Part shown: piece after piece, positions 1-7,029 of the stretch | Numbering within the stretch: the first letter of the stretch is position 1 | Layout of the letters: each line of letters opens with the position of its first letter | NCBI GenBank assembly: GCA_027483445.1 | Contig: JAIXUS010000015.1 | Location: 22,030-86,029, forward strand | Source: Bacteroidota bacterium | GTDB taxonomy: Bacteria; Bacteroidota; Bacteroidia; M30B66 | Direction of reading: 5' to 3' | Length of the DNA stretch: 64,000 nt | Made by a program: the position numbers and the translations under genes | The notes under the pieces: generated by a model | Databases searched by the model: none | What the model saw: only the letters and a program-made list of their open reading frames with translations | Told to the model about the DNA's origin: nothing

Positions 1-180
1 GTTTACGATTTTATTGCGAAATGCCGGCGATGCAGCCATGGCCTGATCGGCATCGGGTGGGAGCGTAGGCACAATATCGAGCAGGAGCACTTCAACGTCG
101 ATATTGGCAAAATGGCAGGCAATGCGCGAGCCCATAACGCCCGAACCCAAAACGGCAACTTTGCGGATGTGTCGGTTCAT
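1..180 (-). CDS. 3-hydroxyacyl-CoA dehydrogenase, N-terminal fragment (cut by window edge)
   Basis: Only the first 60 codons are present; the gene runs off the left edge. The translation begins MNRHIRKVAVLGSGVMGSRI and continues with a hydrophobic strand ending LLLDIVP. This is the N-terminal NAD-binding Rossmann fold of the FadB/FadJ-type 3-hydroxyacyl-CoA dehydrogenase family, with the glycine-rich loop GSGVMGS near residue 12. The family oxidises L-3-hydroxyacyl-CoA to 3-ketoacyl-CoA in beta-oxidation. Its ATG overlaps the stop of the upstream MarR-type gene by four bases (ATGA), so the two are almost certainly translationally coupled and co-transcribed. A MarR regulator heading a fatty-acid oxidation operon is a familiar arrangement in Bacteroidota. 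The rest of the domain structure cannot be seen. Confidence 0.88.
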   Translation of the reverse strand, partial: MNRHIRKVAVLGSGVMGSRIACHFANIDVEVLLLDIVPTLPPDADQAMAASPAFRNKIVN

Positions 181-617
181 ACTTTTTCGGTTTTACCGGT
201 TTCTGTAACGGATAATATGTGACGAATGACTTCGAAAAAAACACTGAGCTTTTCGGGGTCAATCTGTTCTCTGACAAGATGGTTAAAAGAAAGCACGGCC
301 CGACGGGCGGCTTCGCGTTTTTCTTTGCCCAAGGTTGTTAAAAAGATGCGCACCAGGCGTTTGTCGCTCGGATCAGCCTGTCGGTAAACAATGCCGGCAT
401 CTTCCAAATTTTTGAGTGTGCGGGTCAACGAGCGGGTTTCGAGACCAATCAGTGGCGCAATCTTGGTGGCCGGAGTACCCTTTTCAACGTCGATGTTCAG
501 CAACACAAAACCCACCGATGTGGTCGAATTGTGTTTCGCCGCCTCCACATTGTACATGCGGTAGAGGGCGTGCCAAGCAGTCTTAATGTTGTAACAAACA
601 GTCTCTTCGGCTTTCAT
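177..617 (-). CDS. MarR-family transcriptional regulator
   Basis: A 146-residue protein of the usual MarR size. Helices around residues 25-60 lead into a winged helix-turn-helix: recognition region LIGLETRSLTRTLKNLEDAG, then the wing RQADPSDKRLVRIFLT, with the typical DxRxxxxxLT pattern. MarR proteins bind DNA as dimers and usually respond to a small ligand. Here the regulated operon probably includes the 3-hydroxyacyl-CoA dehydrogenase that overlaps its stop codon by four bases, so an acyl-CoA-type effector is plausible (inference). A TTG three codons upstream is also in frame, but it is part of a TAGGTTTG promoter-like element, so the ATG at 617 is preferred. A 12-bp perfect palindrome lies 28-39 bp upstream of this start and is a candidate operator. 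Confidence 0.88.
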   Translation of the reverse strand: MKAEETVCYNIKTAWHALYRMYNVEAAKHNSTTSVGFVLLNIDVEKGTPATKIAPLIGLETRSLTRTLKNLEDAGIVYRQADPSDKRLVRIFLTTLGKEKREAARRAVLSFNHLVREQIDPEKLSVFFEVIRHILSVTETGKTEKV

Positions 618-623
618 CGATTG

Positions 624-631
624 CAAACCTA
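624..631 (-). promoter_or_regulatory. Candidate -7 promoter element (TAGGTTTG) for the marR operon
   Basis: On the minus strand this reads TAGGTTTG, an exact match to the Bacteroidota sigma-factor -7 consensus TAnnTTTG. It lies 6 nt from the ATG of the MarR gene, which would give a very short or absent leader. No clear TTG -33 box is present; the palindrome sits about where it would be. Confidence 0.4.
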
Positions 632-644
632 ACCGATAATTTGT

Positions 645-656
645 TATGCATGCATA
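645..656. promoter_or_regulatory. 12-bp perfect palindrome, candidate MarR operator
   Basis: The sequence TATGCATGCATA is its own reverse complement and lies just upstream of the candidate -7 element of the marR operon. MarR dimers bind palindromes of 12-20 bp near their own promoters, so autoregulation is plausible. That this protein binds here is inference from position and symmetry only. Confidence 0.35.
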
Positions 657-843
657 CCTTTTTTGTTAAAGATTGTTAAAATCCAAACTGCGACGCTGAT
701 TTTAAGTGGTTGAGTTCAAACAAAGTCTGCCTTGGCCGTAACACTGCGTAAAATCCTCCGGCATTTTCGAGCATGAAGATTAACACCCAATGTTATTTGG
801 GCGTTGCCGCTGTTCAGCTTTATGTGTGCGCTTAGCACCTTAA

Positions 844-1322
844 TCAGCGGCCGCGCTCGGCCATAGAGCCGATAATTAGGGCCGGAATGATGATGGCGAA
901 CTTAAGCTGAAACGCGGCAAACAAGATGAAGGGTGTACCGAGCGAAAGGAGGGTTTCGGGCGCGGTGCCTGCGTTGTCCATCGTGAAGAAGGTAAGTGGA
1001 TTGCCAACGCCGCCGCAGATACTCTCGTCAAAGGCCAGTGAGAAGCCTACTGAATACCATATGAGGCTTATCATCCCTAATGCTACAAAACTTTGGAGTA
1101 GGGTAGGGATGATGTTTTTGGTTTTACCATGCCGACATAGAAAAAGCTGAGTCCGGGCGTCATGATGAGCACCATGGCACTGGCGGTAAGCATCCAGGCG
1201 AGATCGCCGGCATTGAAGGCTCCCGGCTCGGCTACCGGGTGATGCGATGGATAGAAAGCGGCGAGACCGCAGATGAGAAAAACTAAGGTAAAGACAACGA
1301 GGGGAATTCTTCTGCTATTCAT
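844..1322 (-). pseudogene. Ammonium transporter (Amt) remnant, frameshifted and truncated
   Basis: Two minus-strand frames together give the N-terminal part of an Amt/MEP/Rh ammonium channel. The first frame (1322 to about 1124) has a signal-like first helix, then AGDLAWMLTASAMVLIMTPG, close to the Amt signature around TM1, and FFYVGMVK. The second frame (to 844) continues KTKNIIPTLLQSFVALGMIS and SLIWYSVGFSLAF, then GNPLTFF and ends GSMAERGR-stop. The frames join at an A-run (TTTT at 1122-1125 on the + strand); one extra A would restore the frame. Together they cover about 160 residues of a family usually near 400-450, and nothing resembling the remaining helices follows. The frameshift could be a base-calling error, but the early stop and missing C-terminal half make a decayed gene more likely. 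Confidence 0.8.
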
Positions 1323-1506
1323 CTTCGAAATGATATGAATAAATTATTGTCTATGCTATACTAAATTGGGCGATAGATTAGGATGTAGGCAAATAAATGG
1401 ATGGTTTTTCGAGATGTTGCAATTTCGATTTAGTGAAGCAAGTTTGATTGACTTCGTTCGATCGTTGAAGCTTGAGGTTGCGCTTAGCACTTTCTCGGGT
1501 CTGGGT

Positions 1507-4500
1507 TTACCGAACCAATTGTATCCGGCCGCGTTCGCGGATGATCTTCGCGTTTTTGTCGCGGGCCAGTACCGAGAAGGTGTAAACATCGTCGGGTGCG
1601 TCGCGACCGCTCACTTTACCGTCCCAGCCGGCTTCAAGGGTGTTGTTGAAGTAAATCAGTTCGCCCCAGCGATTGTAGATGCTCATTTCTAAGCTTGAAA
1701 TGCCATACATGGCTGGTCTGAATATGTCGTTTAACCCATCTTCGTTGGGGGTAAATGTGTTGGGAAACAGCATTTGAATAAACCCAATAACCACCTTTTG
1801 CTCCATCGACTCTTTGCAGCCGAATTCGTTTTCGCACTCCAGCTTCACGGTGTAGATGGTGTCGTTTTGAAAAAGCAAACCCCCGTCGGGCTGCAGCTCC
1901 GTTGGTTGGCCATCAATAAACCAGGTGCAGTTTTCAGAATCGCTGCTTAAATTAACAACCGGCAGCGACACCGGTGCAAACGATTCAAGGTTTACCAAGG
2001 CAAAGGCAACGTCGAACGACACATCTTCGACCCGAACACTGTCGATTGCCGTATTGCATTCGCCCGTTCGGCTAAGGTAAATCACGCCTTCGCGGTTCAC
2101 CCAAATGGATTGAGAAAAATCGCCAGTCGACCATTGGTTTAGATCAGCATTCGCCGAGCTTAACTCCAAGGCCGAAGGAAAACAGGCATACACCACCTCA
2201 TCGCCGAGTATGTCTGCAGTTACTGCTTCTTTCTCTTCCAATACCACCCGAATCATCTCACTAAAGCATTCGAGATTCTCAGCCCTGAGGAAAACCTCTG
2301 TTGTGCCTGCAGCCGGACTGTACGTAGGCCCTTGGTCAACTTCGATGGTTCCGGCGGCATCGGCATACCAAACAATGGTGTTGTTGGCAAAGGCATTAAT
2401 GATTGGAATGGATTGTCCTGAACACCAACGAACGGTGTCTTCGCTAATTGGTGGTTCGGGCGATTGTGTTTGGGTAACGGTGAGTTCAAATGCAGGGCTG
2501 TTACACAATCCGTCCGACTGAACTACATAAAGCGTTTGAGGAATATCTGAAAGGGGAGGCGTGAACGTTGTTCCTGATCCTACCGGAAATAGCAATTCAG
2601 GATTGTCGAACCAAAACACTTCACCTGTGGCTCCATTGGCAGTTAGTTGCTGTGGCCCGATGGCCGAACAGTATTCAGTAGGCCCACTCACAGTAATTGC
2701 AGGCAATGTTGGTAAAATATCGATCAACAATGTTCCTGAACTACTACAACCACCAGCACTTATGCTGTAATCAAGCTGAATTGTACCTACAAGGCCAGTT
2801 GGGTTAAACACCTCGCCAACCACACCAGGGCCTTGCCAAATGCCTCCTGGAACGCCGCTGTTCCAAGTGCTTATGCTCACATTTTGAGCGCTTTCGCAGA
2901 TGATATTTGGGGCGGTAAATAAAATGGTAGGGGGGGGGATGACTTCAATAGTGTTGTTGAGGCTCGATTGACAACCATTTTGGGTAACAGTATACGTCAC
3001 ATCAATTGCGCCGGCTAGGCCCAAAGGAGAGAAGCTGCTTCCACTTACGCCTGTGCCCGACCAAGTGCCGCCGGGAAGACCGTTCAGCAAAGGCGCGAGA
3101 TTTAAAGCCGGGGCTGTTTCGCAAATCTGAGGATTGGCAAAAGCCCAGCTCGCATCGGGCGCTTCGATAATAGTAAGGGTTCGATTTTGTGAGTCGGTAC
3201 AACCGGGAGCGCCCACCAAATAAGTGATATCGATTGATCCCGAAAGCCCTTGTGGGTTAAACGTGTTAAATGTAACCCCCGGTCCGCTGAAGCCTCCATT
3301 CGGGCTCCCGGTGATGAAGGCGTTCAAATCGATAGGAGTTTCGTTGGAGCAAACGTTACCGGGCGAATTCCAGGAGGCATCGGCTACAGTAATTACCGCG
3401 ATGTTTTGGGTGGAGCTTACCTGACAATTCCCACTTCCAAGGGTATAGGTTATGGCAACGTTTCCGTTTAAACCAGCAGGATTGAAAAGGTTTCCGCTTA
3501 CACCGGTTCCCGACCAGGTGCCACCGGGCGTGCCATTCAACTGTTGGTTTAAGTCGATGGTTGGTGAACTTTCACAAACGGTAAGTGTTGTCCATGCCGG
3601 GTTGCCACCAGCCACCACGGTAATGTTGTTGGTTTGGGTGCTTTGACAAGCCCCTGTACCAATAGTATAGGTAATCGCCTGAGGACCAGCGAGACCAATG
3701 GGGTTAAAGGTATTTCCAATAACGCCTGGTCCGCTCCAACTCCCGCCCGTGCTTCCTGAAACCAGTGTATTAAGGTCGAGCGGCGCCGCGTTGTCGCAAA
3801 GGCTTACGTTAGCGTCCCACGAAGGGTCTCCGGCAGCCGTAATGATGATGGATTGCGTTTCAGAAACCGGCGTTACACAGCCCGCAGGTGTAACCGTGTA
3901 GGTAAAACTATAAGTTCCGTTTAAGGTTGATGGATCCACCAAACCATTCACCTGATTGGGGCCCGACCATGTTCCTCCGGGGGTGCCGGAAACAAAGTCG
4001 TTTAAGTCGAAGCTTGGTTCGGTGGAGCAAAGCGGCCCCGGTGGATCCCACGAAGGGTCAGGCATTTCGAAAAGACCCTGACATCCACTGTTGGAGTAAG
4101 AAATGAGGCCGGCCGAGCTCACCTCTACCGTTGCGCCATCACCACCGGTAAGCTGATCGGGAATATAGGTGGCTTGTTGCGAGCAGCTGCCACCAAATCC
4201 CAGGGTTATTGTTCTGGGATTTGGGCCTGAATTCGCAAAATTGCCGCCTGTTTCATTGCCACATTGGAAAATGGCGTAAATGGTCTCATTGAGATTGATA
4301 AATGGGTTGGCCGCCGGATCAAAGAAAGCCGAGGTGAAGAGAATAACCGTAGCACCGGCGGGCAGAATGCCGTTTGTGGGTTCGATAATTTCGCCGCAGC
4401 CTGTAATTGAAGCGTTCAGTTGAGCAACAAGGTTTGCCGTAGTTGCATTTTGACAGACGCCCTGCCATGAGTTGCTCACGTTTGGCCACGTTACAGTTAA

Positions 4501-4677
4501 ACTTGCTGTGTTGATTGCCGCGGGACCAACCCGGAAGCGCACCATTTCGTTCAGGCCTTCCGGCGAGCCGCAGGCATCGGCCAGAAAGGATTCCAATACA
4601 AAGCAGCCAGGTGCCTGAGCTTTAACGCTCAGCGTAACCGTGGCAAGACTCAGGAATAAAATGAGTTTGCGGAACAA
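1507..4677 (-). CDS. T9SS type B (CHU_C) surface protein with six Ig-like repeats
   Basis: A 1,056-residue secreted protein. Residues 1-21 form a signal peptide ending VKAQ. Residues about 22-210 form an N-terminal domain starting near FVLESFLADACGSPEG, a pattern common in Bacteroidota gliding-associated proteins. Six tandem repeats of about 75 residues follow (about 215-660), each with a Cys near the start, a DLN motif, PGGTWSG or a variant, FNPxGL and a closing Cys. Further beta-rich Ig-like segments lead to the C-terminal domain beginning FPNTFTPNEDGLNDIF, with YNRWGELIY and WDG: the gliding motility-associated (CHU_C, type B) T9SS sorting domain. Substrates of this class are exported by T9SS and often act in adhesion or motility; the actual role is unknown. 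The only good start at the signal peptide is TTG (4677), preceded by a TACCTTTG promoter-like element. Confidence 0.9.
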   Translation of the reverse strand: MFRKLILFLSLATVTLSVKAQAPGCFVLESFLADACGSPEGLNEMVRFRVGPAAINTASLTVTWPNVSNSWQGVCQNATTANLVAQLNASITGCGEIIEPTNGILPAGATVILFTSAFFDPAANPFINLNETIYAIFQCGNETGGNFANSGPNPRTITLGFGGSCSQQATYIPDQLTGGDGATVEVSSAGLISYSNSGCQGLFEMPDPSWDPPGPLCSTEPSFDLNDFVSGTPGGTWSGPNQVNGLVDPSTLNGTYSFTYTVTPAGCVTPVSETQSIIITAAGDPSWDANVSLCDNAAPLDLNTLVSGSTGGSWSGPGVIGNTFNPIGLAGPQAITYTIGTGACQSTQTNNITVVAGGNPAWTTLTVCESSPTIDLNQQLNGTPGGTWSGTGVSGNLFNPAGLNGNVAITYTLGSGNCQVSSTQNIAVITVADASWNSPGNVCSNETPIDLNAFITGSPNGGFSGPGVTFNTFNPQGLSGSIDITYLVGAPGCTDSQNRTLTIIEAPDASWAFANPQICETAPALNLAPLLNGLPGGTWSGTGVSGSSFSPLGLAGAIDVTYTVTQNGCQSSLNNTIEVIPPPTILFTAPNIICESAQNVSISTWNSGVPGGIWQGPGVVGEVFNPTGLVGTIQLDYSISAGGCSSSGTLLIDILPTLPAITVSGPTEYCSAIGPQQLTANGATGEVFWFDNPELLFPVGSGTTFTPPLSDIPQTLYVVQSDGLCNSPAFELTVTQTQSPEPPISEDTVRWCSGQSIPIINAFANNTIVWYADAAGTIEVDQGPTYSPAAGTTEVFLRAENLECFSEMIRVVLEEKEAVTADILGDEVVYACFPSALELSSANADLNQWSTGDFSQSIWVNREGVIYLSRTGECNTAIDSVRVEDVSFDVAFALVNLESFAPVSLPVVNLSSDSENCTWFIDGQPTELQPDGGLLFQNDTIYTVKLECENEFGCKESMEQKVVIGFIQMLFPNTFTPNEDGLNDIFRPAMYGISSLEMSIYNRWGELIYFNNTLEAGWDGKVSGRDAPDDVYTFSVLARDKNAKIIRERGRIQLVR

Positions 4678-4699
4678 AGCAACAATAATCGGAACGTTG

Positions 4700-4707
4700 C
4701 AAAGGTA
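4700..4707 (-). promoter_or_regulatory. Candidate -7 promoter element (TACCTTTG)
   Basis: TACCTTTG on the minus strand, 22 nt upstream of the TTG start at 4677, matches TAnnTTTG exactly. It supports separate transcription of the type B T9SS gene in the 81-bp gap behind the neighbouring lamin-tail gene. No clear -33 box was seen. Confidence 0.4.
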
Positions 4708-4758
4708 TTGAAATCGAGCCTTGTACGGTTAAGGCTACATGAAGTTTGCTTTAGCGTA

Positions 4759-6897
4759 CTATTGACGCATGATTCGGACGGCCTCTGTTCGTCCTTCGCA
4801 ATGCATGAGCAGAAAGTATAAGCCCTTAGAGCCATCAGGCCGGAAGGCCCAACTCTTCCCGGCAACCAATGGTTCGGGGTGCAAGGCCGTTTTGCGACCG
4901 GAAATGTCCATCCATTCGAACGTAACCGGCGATGTGGGCTTTGGGCCTTTCCACACCACTTGAACATAGTCTGTTGATGGGTTCGGGAACACGCTTACCT
5001 GCCGTGTTTCGATAACTTGGGGCAAAAATGCCGGAATGCTGTCGCTGTTTGGCGCTCCAGGTGTGGGCAAGAAAAGTTGTTTCCAATTGCCGCTGCCATC
5101 GAGGTAGCGACCAAAACTACTGCCGGAGGCCACATTCGGATAGTTGATGGCATCCATCAGCGTTTCGCCGTCGGAGTAATACAGGGCCAAATAGCCCGGA
5201 GCCGTTTCGCTGAGCGTGAAATTGAGGTGGAGCGGTCCCTGCACCGTGTTTTGGTCGGCCCACAACACTTTGAAGCTCCCGGGCGTCATGGTTACCTGAC
5301 TGCTCACCGGCGGAAACACGAAGAGTTGCGGGTTGTTAGGGTTGTTGGTAATACTGAAACCACTGAGGTTAACGGTGGCTGTATCGGCGTTGTAAAGTTC
5401 AATCCAATCGTCGAGTTGACCGTTTTCGTCGGGGAAATTGAGGTTCGTCGCGCAAATTTCGTTGATGAATACCTCAGGAATGTAAACGATTGGGGCGTTA
5501 TCATCGTCGCGAATAACGAGCGTAACCGAACTTTGAGCACCAATCTGAACGCCATTGACCACCGTGGTAATGGTGAAGGTGATGACTTCGTCGGCTTCAA
5601 TTTGAAAATCGTTGAAAGGGGTCACACTAAAGCTCAAAGTGCTGCTGTTGGGCGTACTGAGGAGCAATAGCTGATTGTTAAAGGCTGTGGGTGTGGTGAA
5701 GTAATCGGTTTGAATGCCCGGTCCGTTTACGGCGGTAACAATTACATTGATGGCGGCTGGCAATGCCGGACTGAGGTTTAGGGTAATCGTTGCCGGAAGG
5801 CCTCCCTCGGTAACCAAAACTGTATCGGTACTAAAGCTCACCTGTGGCAGGTTTTGCTCTGTACTCACAATGGTAACAAGTGTTGAGGTAATCTGGTCTA
5901 AAACAAGGCCTCCCGAGAGTGCACCAATACTGAACGTAATGTTTTCATCCAGCTCACCGATGCCATCAAGCAGAGCTTGTACACTAAAACCAACCTCAGT
6001 GGTATTGGCGGGTATTTGCAAGGTTATATTGCCGGCCACAACGGCCGGATTGCATTGAAAGTCACCTGCAGTAATGCCGGGAAACTCGAGCACATTAATC
6101 ACCACGGTTTGTGGCGTAAATTGAGGCGAACTGAGGCTTAAGGTTATATCGGCCAATGAGCCCCCTTCGGTTATGGTGTAGTTTTCCTGATTAAAGCTGA
6201 TGGCCGAGGCAAAGGGTAGGGTAGTACCGGAATTCCAATCGGGCCAGTTTTCGTATTGTGCGCTTTCGCCGTTCGACAAAAACCAGTAGTTTACGTTGTT
6301 GATGATGCTCAACATGTCGGTGCCGTCGGGCGAAAATGGCGTAATGGCGAAATAGCCGTTGTCGACTGCAAACGACTGTGTGTTTGTGAAGGCAATGGCC
6401 GTTAATCCGTTCACGAGCGGAGCGGGCAGGCAGGTTCTGAACTGGAAAAAAGGCAGCGAGTCGCACTCATCGCGCCAATTGGTGCTGCTGATGCCGGCAA
6501 TAAACGATGGTTCATCCTGCGGACCCACATAGGCCAAAACTTGATCGGCGGCACCACTCATAATGTAGAGCCTTCCTTCGGCAGTTCCTGGGCCTTCAAC
6601 GGCCATGTTGTCGCTGCCATCATCGCGCAAGCGAACAATTGAGCCAATGGGTAAAAGGGTATCAGGACTCGTCCAAACAACAGTTTGCTCGGTGAGTACC
6701 AGGTGGTTAAATCCCCATTTATTGTCGGTAAATGAAATTACCGTTCCGGGCTGTATTTCAACCAGATTCACGAAGGCAAAAGCTGCTGGATTGTCAGTTT
6801 GGAGCGCAACAAATGCAATAGCGCCAGGCTGAAGCGTTTGAGCCTTTAGGTTGAAAACTGCGCAGAACGCGGCAATGAACGTCAATAATTTTCTCAT
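4759..6897 (-). CDS. T9SS type A secreted protein with lamin-tail and Calx-beta-like domains
   Basis: A 712-residue protein from the ATG at 6897; an in-frame TTG at 6912 would only add five residues before the signal peptide. MRKLLTFIAAFCAVFNLKAQ is a signal peptide. An N-terminal domain (about 20-205) with GAIAFVALQTDNPAAFAFV and SFTDNKW is shared with the next gene upstream. Two Calx-beta-like segments follow (YTITEGGSLADITLSLS and VLVTEGGLPATITLNLS, about 240-470). Then comes a lamin-tail domain (about 480-620) with INEICATN, DENGQLDDWIELYN and LWADQN. The last about 80 residues, from VSVFPNPSTDYVQV, are a type A T9SS sorting domain with DISGRK and GLYFLLM. The domains suggest a surface or extracellular structural or adhesive protein; no catalytic motif was recognised. 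The 713-residue neighbour at 7030-9171 has the same architecture, so they are probably tandem paralogues. Confidence 0.88.
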   Translation of the reverse strand: MRKLLTFIAAFCAVFNLKAQTLQPGAIAFVALQTDNPAAFAFVNLVEIQPGTVISFTDNKWGFNHLVLTEQTVVWTSPDTLLPIGSIVRLRDDGSDNMAVEGPGTAEGRLYIMSGAADQVLAYVGPQDEPSFIAGISSTNWRDECDSLPFFQFRTCLPAPLVNGLTAIAFTNTQSFAVDNGYFAITPFSPDGTDMLSIINNVNYWFLSNGESAQYENWPDWNSGTTLPFASAISFNQENYTITEGGSLADITLSLSSPQFTPQTVVINVLEFPGITAGDFQCNPAVVAGNITLQIPANTTEVGFSVQALLDGIGELDENITFSIGALSGGLVLDQITSTLVTIVSTEQNLPQVSFSTDTVLVTEGGLPATITLNLSPALPAAINVIVTAVNGPGIQTDYFTTPTAFNNQLLLLSTPNSSTLSFSVTPFNDFQIEADEVITFTITTVVNGVQIGAQSSVTLVIRDDDNAPIVYIPEVFINEICATNLNFPDENGQLDDWIELYNADTATVNLSGFSITNNPNNPQLFVFPPVSSQVTMTPGSFKVLWADQNTVQGPLHLNFTLSETAPGYLALYYSDGETLMDAINYPNVASGSSFGRYLDGSGNWKQLFLPTPGAPNSDSIPAFLPQVIETRQVSVFPNPSTDYVQVVWKGPKPTSPVTFEWMDISGRKTALHPEPLVAGKSWAFRPDGSKGLYFLLMHCEGRTEAVRIMRQ

Positions 6898-6935
6898 AGG
6901 CCTTAAATCCAAACGTGAGAATTGGATACAAGTTA

Positions 6936-6943
6936 CAAAAGTA
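6936..6943 (-). promoter_or_regulatory. Candidate -7 promoter element (TACTTTTG)
   Basis: Exact TAnnTTTG match on the minus strand, 38 nt upstream of the ATG at 6897 and downstream of the terminator of the preceding gene. It supports independent transcription of the second lamin-tail gene. Confidence 0.45.
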
Positions 6944-6983
6944 AGGAACTTGCGAAATGTGAAGACACTGGCGAAGTAAAACG

Positions 6984-7009
6984 AAAAAGGCCGGACGAAT
7001 CCAGCCTTT
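6984..7009 (-). terminator. Rho-independent terminator with UUCG tetraloop
   Basis: On the minus strand a 10-bp stem (AAAGGCTGGA with TCCGGCCTTT, one G-U pair) closes a TTCG tetraloop and runs into a T-rich stretch. It begins 20 bp after the stop of the gene ending at 7030. A stable UUCG loop plus U-tract is a classical intrinsic terminator. Confidence 0.85.
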
Positions 7010-7029
7010 CAAAGAGAAACCAGGTGTGT

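Noticed and set aside
1366..1692. Plus-strand ORF of 108 codons.
   Set aside because: It overlaps the 3' end of the type B T9SS gene on the opposite strand and has no recognisable features.
5017..5670. Plus-strand ORF of 217 codons.
   Set aside because: It is antisense to the well-supported lamin-tail T9SS gene and shows no domain.
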